DNA of 42,151 nucleotides from an uncultured Bacillota bacterium (GTDB lineage Bacteria > Bacillota > Clostridia > Oscillospirales > Oscillospiraceae): the NCBI GenBank assembly GCA_947649625.1, contig CANSSJ010000013.1, positions 1 through 42,151 of the forward strand, in the 5' to 3' direction. A program made the translations under genes and the position numbers. Below are positions 1 through 7,106 of the stretch, piece by piece. How positions within the stretch are numbered: position 1 is the first letter of the stretch; every line of letters starts with the position of its first letter. The notes beneath the pieces were generated by a model, which worked only from the letters and a program-made list of their open reading frames with translations, ran no database searches and was not told the DNA's origin.

Positions 1-2
1 TC

Positions 3-329
3 GACAAATACTGCTCCAGCCTGGACGTGATGCCCACCCTGTCCAACCTCTTCGGCCTGGACTACGACTCCCGGCTCATCATGGGCTCCGACATCCTCTC
101 TCCCGCCGACCCGCTGGTCATCTTCGCCAACTACAGCTTCATCAACGGAGAAGGGTATTACAACTCCATCACCGACCAGTTCACCCGCTGGGACGGGGGG
201 GAGCCCGACCCGGAGGAGGTGGCCGCCATGGTGGCCGAGGTGCAGAACCGGGTGGCCTACTCCGGGGCCATCCTGGACACCGATTATTACCGCCTTGTCC
301 TGGAGCATGCCGGCATGGCCGGCCCGTGA
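3..329 (+). CDS. LTA synthase-like sulfatase family protein, C-terminal fragment
   Basis: Only the last 108 codons are present; the reading frame is open from the window edge to TGA at 327-329. The segment has the end of an alkaline-phosphatase/sulfatase fold as found in clostridial lipoteichoic acid synthase-like proteins: a 'SSLDVMPTLSNLFGL' stretch that normally follows the metal-binding core, then 'MGSDILS' and a 'NYSFINGEGYY' strand. Family members are membrane proteins with an extracellular phosphoglycerol or phosphoethanolamine transferase domain. The catalytic threonine and metal ligands lie outside the window, so the substrate cannot be judged. A strong terminator follows 40 bases downstream. 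Confidence 0.75.
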   Translation, partial: DKYCSSLDVMPTLSNLFGLDYDSRLIMGSDILSPADPLVIFANYSFINGEGYYNSITDQFTRWDGGEPDPEEVAAMVAEVQNRVAYSGAILDTDYYRLVLEHAGMAGP

Positions 330-368
330 GCACAAAAGCAGACCCGCTTTGGAACGGAAAGAAGCGAA

Positions 369-405
369 GGGCAGGGCAGACCGCCACGGTCTGCCCTGCC
401 CTTTT
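369..405 (+). terminator. Rho-independent terminator after the sulfatase gene
   Basis: A perfect 14-bp stem (369-382 with 388-401) and a 5-base loop are followed by TTTT. It lies between two convergent genes and is oriented to stop the plus-strand sulfatase transcript. Confidence 0.85.
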
Positions 406-428
406 GATTCTGTCATGAATCGAATGAA

Positions 429-1019
429 TCAGATCACGTCATGGGAAAGTATCTCAAATTCTATGGGATCATCCGGCTTCAAAAATTCCGCTATCAAGTC
501 CAGACCCATATAATCTTCCTCCTTGCCGCCCTCGTCGCCGGTGAGGCGGAGGGAGAGAAGGATCTGATAATACCGGGTGATCTCCGGGCTGTCCATAGGG
601 AGCCACTCCTCCAGCCACTCCTTCCCGTTGTGGTGCTTGTGCCGCAGGCGCCCGTCCTTGATGTGGTAGGCCCGGCCGCTTTTATCCCGATAGGCGTAGC
701 CATAGGACACATCCCCCACGTAGTAATTCCCGGTGAGGTATTGGATGTCGGGGAAGGAGTCCACCTCGGACATGAGGTCATCGCTGTTGGGGTCCAGATA
801 GTTCCGCCAGAGGATCGCCTCAGCCAGGGACAGCATCTCGTCCCAGCGGGAAGCCAAAGCCTGGTACTCCTCCCGGGTGATGCCGTCATCCAGCTCGATC
901 CGCGGCTTCATCCTGTCCTCCCAGGTGATGTATGTGTTTTCGGTGTTCTCCTTCTTGAAGACGATCTGGCGGGGACGAACCCCCTTCTTCTGACGCCGGG
1001 AACGCTTGAAAAGATCCAT
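429..1019 (-). CDS. Hypothetical protein, 196 aa
   Basis: I do not recognise a family. The start is supported by AAAGGAGG nine bases upstream of ATG. The protein is soluble, with a basic N-terminus (KRSRRQKKGVRPRQ) and then an acidic, tyrosine- and tryptophan-rich body; there is no signal peptide or membrane segment. A central 'YYVGDVSYGYAYRDKSGR' stretch looks like beta-strands and a 'RHKHHNGKEWLEEW' segment follows. It is transcribed alone, convergent with the upstream sulfatase gene. Good RBS and consistent codon use make it a real gene, but its function is unknown. Confidence 0.7.
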   Translation of the reverse strand: MDLFKRSRRQKKGVRPRQIVFKKENTENTYITWEDRMKPRIELDDGITREEYQALASRWDEMLSLAEAILWRNYLDPNSDDLMSEVDSFPDIQYLTGNYYVGDVSYGYAYRDKSGRAYHIKDGRLRHKHHNGKEWLEEWLPMDSPEITRYYQILLSLRLTGDEGGKEEDYMGLDLIAEFLKPDDPIEFEILSHDVI

Positions 1020-1502
1020 GGAAAGCGGCCTCCTTTTTACAGCTTCGGTTCAGATCCCGATCCATTGCTGAACCCATTATAAAACAGCGCCCGCTGAAAA
1101 GCAATTTTTTCGGGACATTTCCCGGCTGGCGGGCGTTTCTTTCCCCATACACCGTCAAAGCCCCCGGTAAGACCGGAGGCTTTGACGGAAAAGAAGAGGG
1201 AATTATGTCTATGATAAACCGTCCGCGGACGGGGGCTTTTGGTCTGCCGCGCCGGAGCGGACGCCCGCGGGGCGGCAGTGGGGCGCGTACCCTGCGCCGG
1301 AGGGGGAAACCCAGATATGTCCGGACCCACGCGTTCTTCCGGACCGTGGGACCGCTTCTGCGGCCCCGGTGAAGGTTCAGATCGGTTCCTTGATCTGCCC
1401 ATAGGATACCACACGCGCCCCCTCCAATCTTCACCAGACTTGGAACTTTTTGTGAAGTTTCTATGAAGACGGCCGGGACAGCCTTCGCTGTCCCGGTCAC
1501 TT
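1020..1502. other. Non-coding stretch with hairpins
   Basis: I see no supported gene here. Two inverted repeats stand out. One spans 1152-1188, with an 11-bp perfect outer stem and a 5-bp inner stem separated by one mismatch. The other spans 1471-1498, with a 12-bp stem, one G-T pair and a CTTC loop. Neither has a convincing U-tract, although the second sits directly after the stop of the minus-strand 55-aa gene and may end its transcript. The rest is GC-rich and unremarkable. Confidence 0.5.
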
Positions 1503-1670
1503 TTACATATCGTGTCCTTCCCGCTTCATCCGCATCTCCAGCGGATCGGCCATGGGGTCCTGGGCGTTGGTGGCGGTGTCGGTGCGGTTCTGACCGGCGA
1601 TGGGGGCGGAGCTCCGCAGGCTCCGGCCGGTGCGCGGGTCCCGGGCCTTCTGGTTTTTCTGCTTGCTCAT
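1503..1670 (-). CDS. Small hydrophilic protein, 55 aa
   Basis: This short gene is chosen by its ribosome binding site: AAGGAGG lies about nine bases before the ATG at 1668-1670. A longer in-frame reading up to 1748 lacks such a site. The product is highly charged and probably disordered, rich in Lys, Arg, Asn, Gln and Ser (starting MSKQKNQKARDPRTGRS), with no membrane segment. Similar small Lys/Asn/Gln-rich proteins of unknown role are common in Clostridia. The function is unknown. It lies downstream of the COG2509 gene on the same strand, separated by a 13-bp hairpin. Confidence 0.55.
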   Translation of the reverse strand: MSKQKNQKARDPRTGRSLRSSAPIAGQNRTDTATNAQDPMADPLEMRMKREGHDM

Positions 1671-1744
1671 GGGGTAAGACCTCCTTGTTTTGGATGGCCC
1701 TAGCATACCCCGAAAGCCGGAAAATATTCCTGAGCGCTCTTTTA

Positions 1745-1779
1745 CCAAACCGCAGCCCAGCGGAGCGGCTGCGGTTTGG
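1745..1779 (-). other. 13-bp perfect hairpin between COG2509 gene and small gene
   Basis: The arms 1745-1757 and 1767-1779 are perfectly complementary with a 9-base loop. It begins nine bases after the stop codon of the minus-strand oxidoreductase. There is no T-run after it on that strand, so it could be an mRNA 3'-end stabiliser or attenuator rather than a classical terminator. Confidence 0.5.
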
Positions 1780-1787
1780 AGAGGACT

Positions 1788-3371
1788 TTACGTCGACGAC
1801 GCAACCGCCTCGGCCACCCGGATGCCGTCCACGGCGGCGGAGATGATGCCCCCGGCGTACCCCGCCCCCTCGCCGCAGGGGTAGAGGCCCCGCAGTGCCG
1901 ATTGGTAATTTTCGCCCCGCAAAATACGCACCGGAGAGGACGACCGGGTCTCCACCCCGGTGAGCACCCCGTCCGGGGCGGCGAAGCCGCGGAGCTTCCG
2001 GTCCAGCAGGGGCAGCGCCTCCCGCAGGGTCCCGGTCACGTAATCGGGCAGGCAGGCGGACAGCCCGGTCCAGGTGACCCCAGGGCGGTAGGTGGGCAGG
2101 ACGGTCCCCGGCCCCTCCGAGGGCCGGCACAGGAGGAAGTCCTCCACCCGCTGGGCCGGGGCGCGGAATCCCCCGCCTCCCAGCCGGAAGGCGGCCCGCT
2201 CCCACTGCTCCTGGAACCGGACCCCGGCCAGCACATCCCCGCCGGAAAAGTCCTCCGGGCCCACCCCCACCAGCAGGCCGCCGTTGATGTTCTCTCCGTC
2301 CCGGGCGCGCAGGCTCATGCCGTTGGTGACCACACCCCCCGTTTCCGAGGCGGCGGCCACCACCTGCCCCCCCGGGCAGACGCAGAAGGTGAAGGCCGAC
2401 CGGCCCGAGGGCAGGTGGCAGGCCAGCTTGTAGTCGGAGGGAGGCAGCTTCTCCCAGGCGGGGCCGTACTGACTCAGGCTGATCTCCTGCTGGCGGTGCT
2501 CGATGCGCACCCCCACGGCAAATTTCTTTTTTTCCATCGGGACTCCGGCCTCCCGGAGCATGGCGAAGGTGTCCCGGGCGGAGTGGCCGGGGGCCAGGAT
2601 CACCGCGTCGGCGGCCAGCAGGTAATGCCCTGACGTCCCCTCCGCCTCCACTCCTGCCACCGCGTCCCCGCTCACCGTCAGCCCGGTGAGCTTGTGGCCG
2701 AAGCGGACGTCGCACCCCAGGGAGATCAGCTCCTTCCGGATGGTCTTCACCACCTCCCGGAGGATATCGGTGCCGATGTGAGGCTTGTGGGAATATCTCA
2801 CGTCGGCGGGGGCCCCCGCCTCCACCAAGGCGTCCAGCACAGCGGAGATGCGCCTGTCGTGGGTGCCGGTGGTCAGCTTGCCGTCGGAGAAGGTGCCCGC
2901 GCCCCCCTCTCCGAACTGGACGTTGGACCCCTCATCCAGCGCCCCCGTGGCCCAGAAGTCTCCCACATCCAGGGTGCGCCGGTCGATGTCTCGGCCCCGC
3001 TCCAGAATGACGCAGGGCAGGCCGTTCCGGGCCAGGAACAGGGCGGCGAAGAGGCCCGCCGGGCCCATCCCCACCACCACCGGGGGCAGGGTCGAAGACC
3101 GCCTCACCGCCGGGAAGGCGTAGGGGGTCCGCTCCGTCAGGGTAATGTTCCGCCCGGGGGCGGTCTTCACCATGGCCCTCTCGTCGGGCATGGACAACTC
3201 CACCGTGTACACATAGCGAACGTCCCCCTTGTTCCGGGCATCGATGGACTGGCGGACGATCTCCAGTTCCTCCAGCGCCCCGGGGCGTACCCCCAGGGCC
3301 CGGGCGGCCCGGCGGCACAGCAGGTCGAAGTCCCCATCCAGGGGCAGAGACAGATTCCCGATCCGTATCAT
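1788..3371 (-). CDS. FAD-dependent dehydrogenase, COG2509 type
   Basis: This 527-aa protein has the layout of COG2509 'uncharacterised FAD-dependent dehydrogenases'. An N-terminal domain of about 90 residues precedes a Rossmann motif 'VVVGMGPAGLFAALFLARNG' near residues 98-117 that binds the FAD ADP moiety, followed by 'LERG'. Further on are 'GEGGAGTFSDGKLTTG', typical of this family, and a C-terminal 'GEGAGYAGGIISAAVDG' FAD motif. No signal peptide or membrane segment is seen, so it is cytosolic. The reaction is not known for the family. The ATG at 3371 was chosen because GGAGAGGA precedes it; an extended reading to 3431 lacks homologous character. Confidence 0.85.
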   Translation of the reverse strand: MIRIGNLSLPLDGDFDLLCRRAARALGVRPGALEELEIVRQSIDARNKGDVRYVYTVELSMPDERAMVKTAPGRNITLTERTPYAFPAVRRSSTLPPVVVGMGPAGLFAALFLARNGLPCVILERGRDIDRRTLDVGDFWATGALDEGSNVQFGEGGAGTFSDGKLTTGTHDRRISAVLDALVEAGAPADVRYSHKPHIGTDILREVVKTIRKELISLGCDVRFGHKLTGLTVSGDAVAGVEAEGTSGHYLLAADAVILAPGHSARDTFAMLREAGVPMEKKKFAVGVRIEHRQQEISLSQYGPAWEKLPPSDYKLACHLPSGRSAFTFCVCPGGQVVAAASETGGVVTNGMSLRARDGENINGGLLVGVGPEDFSGGDVLAGVRFQEQWERAAFRLGGGGFRAPAQRVEDFLLCRPSEGPGTVLPTYRPGVTWTGLSACLPDYVTGTLREALPLLDRKLRGFAAPDGVLTGVETRSSSPVRILRGENYQSALRGLYPCGEGAGYAGGIISAAVDGIRVAEAVASST

Positions 3372-3498
3372 AGCGGCGTCCTCTCCTCTCCGGGGCGCGG
3401 CCCGGACTGTATTCTGTCCGCATTTTACCACAAACCGGGCCGCTCCGGAAGCCCCCTCCCGGCAGTTTGGGCCAAAATTCGACTTTTTTACACTTTTT

Positions 3499-3527
3499 TT
3501 GACAAAATTCCTTGTCCCTCCTTTAAA
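3499..3527 (+). promoter_or_regulatory. Promoter for the integrase gene
   Basis: TTGACA at 3499-3504 and TTTAAA at 3522-3527 are spaced by 17 bases. The leader that follows contains an imperfect hairpin (3549-3562 with 3567-3580, three mismatches) before the GGAGG site. Confidence 0.55.
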
Positions 3528-3606
3528 AATGCTCCATATTGTTTATCAGGGTAATTTTTTCCAAATGGGAAAGAATACCCATACTAAAGATATGGAGGTC
3601 AAAACT

Positions 3607-4737
3607 ATGGCAAGAAAGACTGTGGAGCGCAACATATCCTACGACGACGTCCGGAAAATCTACTACGTGAGCATGGATCTGGGCAAGGACAAGGAGGGCA
3701 GGCGGGTCAAGCGGTATCAGACCTACCGCACCCTCTACGCCGCCCGCATGGGGCTGCGGGGCTTTCTCACCCACCGGGAGGAGGAGATCAACACCCCCAA
3801 GCACGACCTGACCCTGGCCGACTGGCTGGAGAGCTGGATGGACAACATCGTCCGGCCCACCCGGGCGGAGACCACGGTGTACGGCTATCAGAAGATCATT
3901 GACAACCACATCCTCCCCGCCCTCGGGCACATCCCCCTGCTCAAGCTCACCCCCATGGACATCCAGCAGTACTATATCCAGGTCCAGCAGACCGCCAATC
4001 TGTCCTCCAACACCCTGCGCCGGCACCACGATCTGCTGTCCTCCTCCCTGCGGTCGGCCGTGCGGCAGGACAAGCTGCTGGTCTCTCCCATCGACAGGGT
4101 GGAGCCCCCCAGGGCCAAGCAGAAGGAGGCTTCCTACTACCGCCCGGACGAGCTGAAGCGGCTGTACACCCTGGTGGAGGGCCACCCTCTGGAGCTGTGC
4201 GTCAAGCTGGCGGGCAGCCTGGGGATGCGCCGGGAGGAGATCTGCGGCCTGAAATGGGAGTGCGTGGACTACCAGCGCCAGCTGCTCTTCATCCGGGAGG
4301 CCCGCACCGCCTACGGCGCCACCGTGGTCCAGAAGGAGACCAAGACCCGCTCCTCGGTGCGCACCCTGTTCCTCCCCGACGACGTGGCCCGGCTGCTCCA
4401 CATGGAGCAGGTCCGGCAGGCGGACTGGCTGCGGGAGGGCAAACTGACGGAGCCCAGCCAGTTCGTCGTGCTGAATTATCAGGGCCTGCCCTACTCCCCC
4501 AACGCCCTGTCCGTAGCCTTCACCCGATTCGTGCGGAACAACGGCCTGCCCCGGGTCACCCTCCACGGCCTGCGCCACTCCTTCGCGACTGTGGCCTCCT
4601 TCCAGGGGGTGCCCCTCTTCGACATCGGCAAGGCCCTGGGTCACTCCACCCCCGCCACCACCGGCAAGATCTACACCCACCTGGTGGACCACACCCACGA
4701 GGACACCCTCCTCAAGGTGTCCGACGCGCTGAAATAA
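3607..4737 (+). CDS. Tyrosine recombinase / site-specific integrase
   Basis: This 376-aa recombinase has an N-terminal arm-binding-like domain (to about residue 60), a SAM-like core-binding domain (about 60-165, starting 'LTLADWLESWMDNIV') and a C-terminal catalytic domain. The catalytic set looks complete: R208 in 'GMRREEICGLKW', H320 and R323 in 'LHGLRHSF', H346 in 'LGHS' and nucleophile Y356 in 'KIYTH'. GGAGG lies upstream of the ATG at 3607. It resembles integrases of conjugative elements and phages, but no excisionase, relaxase, phage gene or attachment repeat was found beside it. Either the element it moved has decayed, or it acts on another site. Confidence 0.9.
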   Translation: MARKTVERNISYDDVRKIYYVSMDLGKDKEGRRVKRYQTYRTLYAARMGLRGFLTHREEEINTPKHDLTLADWLESWMDNIVRPTRAETTVYGYQKIIDNHILPALGHIPLLKLTPMDIQQYYIQVQQTANLSSNTLRRHHDLLSSSLRSAVRQDKLLVSPIDRVEPPRAKQKEASYYRPDELKRLYTLVEGHPLELCVKLAGSLGMRREEICGLKWECVDYQRQLLFIREARTAYGATVVQKETKTRSSVRTLFLPDDVARLLHMEQVRQADWLREGKLTEPSQFVVLNYQGLPYSPNALSVAFTRFVRNNGLPRVTLHGLRHSFATVASFQGVPLFDIGKALGHSTPATTGKIYTHLVDHTHEDTLLKVSDALK

Positions 4738-4742
4738 CACTA

Positions 4743-4785
4743 ATCCCCCGCCCGATGGGCGGGGGATCGAAAATCACTCTTTTTT
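4743..4785 (+). terminator. Terminator after the integrase gene
   Basis: A perfect 11-bp GC-rich stem (4743-4753 with 4757-4767) with a 3-base loop is followed, after a short A-rich gap, by TTTTTT at about 4780-4785. It lies between the convergent integrase and mtlD genes and may serve both strands. Confidence 0.7.
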
Positions 4786-5937
4786 CGCGATGGCCAGGGC
4801 GCGGTACACGTCCAGGATGCGGCCGAACAGGGCGTCCCCGGGCTTCAGGCCGGTGTACTTCTCCAAAGCCTTCTCCACGCCCTCGGCCTGGATGGCCTTC
4901 ATCAGCTCCACGCTCTGCTCGTCCTCGGGGCAGTTGAAGCGGAGGGCGGCGGCCGCCCCGAAGATCAGGTGGTCTACGGGGAGTCCGTAGCCGTAGGCGG
5001 TCATCAGGGGCTTCATCAGCCGGTCGGAGGGGGCCAGCTTGCGGATGGGCTCCCGGGCCACACGCTGGGTCTCGTCGGCCAGGAAGGGGTTCTGGAACCG
5101 GGCGAAGATGCGCTCGATATAGGCGTGGTGGGCGTCGGGGTCGAAGCCGAACTTCTTGATGAGACCCTCGCCGCTCTCATACATGGCCTGGTGGACCAGG
5201 TGGCCGATGGCCGGGTCGGCGATGCTCTCCACGATGGTCTTATAGCCCTTCAGGGTGCCCAGGTAGGCGCAGATGGCGTGGCCGCTGTTCAGGGTGAACA
5301 GCTTGCGCTCCAGATAGGCGTCCAGGTTGTCCACCCAGCCCAGGCCCTGGATGTCGGGCAGCTCGCCCTTCCAGCCGCCCTTCTCCACGTCCCACTCGGT
5401 GTACTGCTCCACCGCCACGTCCAGGGGGTTCTCGAAGCTGGCCTTGGGGACGATCCGGTCCACGGCGCAGTCGGCGAAGCCCACATACTCCCCGGCGTAG
5501 GCCCGCTCCTCCTCGCTCAGGTTGGCGTACACCGCCTCCCGCAGCTGGCTGGTGCCCCGGATGGCGTTCTCACAGGCCACCACGTTGAGGATCTGGGTGC
5601 TTCCGGCGGCCTTCCGGGCCCGGATGCCGGCGGCGATGGGCTTGGCCACGATGGGCAGGATGCGCAGGCCCACGGCGGTGGTGATGAGCTCGCAGTCCCC
5701 GGCGATGGCCTCCACCAGCTCGGGACCGGCGGAGGAGATGCCGCTGATGTTGGTGACGGTCCACTGGTCCTGCACCTTGTCCTGGATATGGACGGTGTAG
5801 CTCCTGCGCTCGTTGATGGCGGAGATCAGGTTCTCCGCCACGTCGGCGAAGGTGACATGATAGCCGCTCTTCTCCAGCAGGGCGCCGATAAAGCCCCGGC
5901 CGATGTTGCCCGCGCCGATCATAATTGCCTGTTTCAT
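4774..5937 (-). CDS. mtlD: Mannitol-1-phosphate 5-dehydrogenase
   Basis: MtlD oxidises mannitol 1-phosphate to fructose 6-phosphate with NAD+ in the cytosol, the step after PTS uptake. The 387-aa length matches the family (about 380). The N-terminus carries the NAD-binding motif 'IGAGNIGRGFIGALL' (about residues 7-21). The polyol-dehydrogenase hallmarks follow, including 'NVVACENAIRGT' and 'KLFTLNSGHAICAYLG', whose lysine and histidine belong to the catalytic region. AAGGAG precedes the ATG. The gene is divergent from the DeoR regulator and mannitol permease, so the three form one split mannitol locus. An extended -10 promoter at 5994-6022 reads into it. Confidence 0.95.
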   Translation of the reverse strand: MKQAIMIGAGNIGRGFIGALLEKSGYHVTFADVAENLISAINERRSYTVHIQDKVQDQWTVTNISGISSAGPELVEAIAGDCELITTAVGLRILPIVAKPIAAGIRARKAAGSTQILNVVACENAIRGTSQLREAVYANLSEEERAYAGEYVGFADCAVDRIVPKASFENPLDVAVEQYTEWDVEKGGWKGELPDIQGLGWVDNLDAYLERKLFTLNSGHAICAYLGTLKGYKTIVESIADPAIGHLVHQAMYESGEGLIKKFGFDPDAHHAYIERIFARFQNPFLADETQRVAREPIRKLAPSDRLMKPLMTAYGYGLPVDHLIFGAAAALRFNCPEDEQSVELMKAIQAEGVEKALEKYTGLKPGDALFGRILDVYRALAIAKKE

Positions 5938-5993
5938 GGGATTTTCCGCTCCTTTTCATAATGATTTGTGTGTTCCCGGGTCTCGTTGCCTAT

Positions 5994-6022
5994 AGTATAG
6001 CATTCCGGCCCCGGCTCCGCAA
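5994..6022 (-). promoter_or_regulatory. Promoter for mtlD
   Basis: On the minus strand TTGCGG and TATACT are 17 bases apart, and TGC directly before the -10 gives an extended -10 element. The 384-base region between mtlD and the regulator gene holds this promoter and the divergent one; the AT-rich stretch between them (6023-6236) shows nothing else I can name. Confidence 0.6.
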
Positions 6023-6236
6023 GACGGGAAAATACCGAAAATTTCCGGTAAATATCAGTCATTATCCGTCAAATGAGCGATTCTGACCGTTTCGTCTCCT
6101 CAGCTGGTTTTTCCTGACATTTCAAACCTCTCAAAAGGTTCCCGCTTTTTTATTTTCTGCCCAGTTTCCCTTCTGTTTATACGGATTATACAAAAATAAC
6201 GCCCGTTTTTTGGCTATAAAGCAAAGGAAATCAGGG

Positions 6237-6265
6237 TTGACAGCCCTCCCAGACTGTGGTAAGAT
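6237..6265 (+). promoter_or_regulatory. Promoter for the DeoR regulator-mtlA operon
   Basis: TTGACA (6237-6242), a 17-base spacer and TAAGAT (6260-6265) form a near-consensus sigma-A promoter 58 bases before the regulator ATG. Confidence 0.75.
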
Positions 6266-6274
6266 TTGGTCAGT

Positions 6275-6304
6275 CAAAATCAATCATTTCTACAAAATCA
6301 ATCA
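6275..6304 (+). promoter_or_regulatory. Direct repeat, candidate DeoR-family operator
   Basis: The 12-mer CAAAATCAATCA occurs twice, at 6275-6286 and 6293-6304 (18 bases start to start). The copies lie just downstream of the promoter and before the ribosome binding site of the regulator. The position suits autorepression by the DeoR-type protein encoded next. The assignment of the binding protein is an inference. Confidence 0.55.
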
Positions 6305-6322
6305 AACAGGAGGTGAGACATC

Positions 6323-7072
6323 ATGCTGGCTGAGCAGCGCGCCCGAGCGATTTTGCAGCAGCTCTCTCAGCACCAGACCGTCAGCGTAACGGATCTGTGC
6401 CAGACCACCGGAGCCTCGGAGGCCACCATCCGCCGGGACCTGAACGCCCTGGCCCGCCAGGGAAGGCTGGTAAAGATCCACGGCGGGGCCACCAGCCTGG
6501 AGGAGGAGGAGTTCCTGGCCCGGGAGCCCGACCTGGCCACCAAGCAGCGCTACACCCGGGAGAAGGAGCGCATCGCCCGTTACGCCGCCGGCCTGGTGGG
6601 GGACGACGACGTGGTCTTTCTGGATACCGGGACCACGGCCCGCCACATGGCGGAGTATCTGAAGGACTCCAGGGCGCTGTTCGTCACCAGCAGCATCGAC
6701 TTTGCCGGGCTGCTGTCCGCCCATGAGCGGCACGTCTACGTGCTGGGCGGAACGCTGAAACCGGGCACAGTGGATATTGTAGGTGCCGAGGCGCTGGACG
6801 CTCTGCGGCGGTACAACTTCACCAAGGCCTTTCTGGGCACCAGCGGCGTCAGCGTCAGTCAGGGCTTCACAACCCCCGACCCGCAGGCGGCGGCGCTGAA
6901 AATTCTGGCGGCCTCCAAGGCCCAGTCGGTCTATATGCTGGCCGACTCCAGCAAATTCGGCCGGGTCACCGCCGCCACCATTTTCCCTCTGGAGGAGGCC
7001 CGCATCATCACCGACCGTCCGCCGGACCGGAAGTATCTGGACTGCACGGAGGTCATCGCGGTATCCAGCTAG
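6323..7072 (+). CDS. DeoR/GlpR-family transcriptional regulator
   Basis: This 249-aa protein has an N-terminal winged helix-turn-helix of the DeoR family (about residues 6-57), including 'TGASEATIRRDLNALARQG' and the family signature 'KIHGGA' just after it. The C-terminal sugar-phosphate-sensing domain contains 'FLDTGTT' and 'FLGTSGVS', typical of the ribose-5-phosphate isomerase-like fold. A GGAGGTGA site precedes the ATG. It lies 34 bases before mtlA and divergent from mtlD, so it most likely represses mannitol uptake and oxidation and is relieved by a sugar phosphate. Most mannitol operons use an MtlR activator; none is seen here. Confidence 0.9.
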   Translation: MLAEQRARAILQQLSQHQTVSVTDLCQTTGASEATIRRDLNALARQGRLVKIHGGATSLEEEEFLAREPDLATKQRYTREKERIARYAAGLVGDDDVVFLDTGTTARHMAEYLKDSRALFVTSSIDFAGLLSAHERHVYVLGGTLKPGTVDIVGAEALDALRRYNFTKAFLGTSGVSVSQGFTTPDPQAAALKILAASKAQSVYMLADSSKFGRVTAATIFPLEEARIITDRPPDRKYLDCTEVIAVSS

Positions 7073-7106
7073 ATCCCCAAGAACTGATAGGAAAGGACGA
7101 TTTCCC

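Noticed and set aside
1037-1414. A 125-codon minus-strand open frame
   Set aside because: It lacks an RBS, is rich in Pro, Arg, Ser and Gly as expected for random GC-rich DNA, and spans hairpins.
886-2715. A 609-codon minus-strand open frame
   Set aside because: It is the shifted frame of the COG2509 dehydrogenase and low-complexity Arg/Gly/Pro sequence.
3501-4785. A mobile element around the tyrosine recombinase
   Set aside because: I found no direct repeats, excisionase or conjugation genes next to it, so only the recombinase itself is called.
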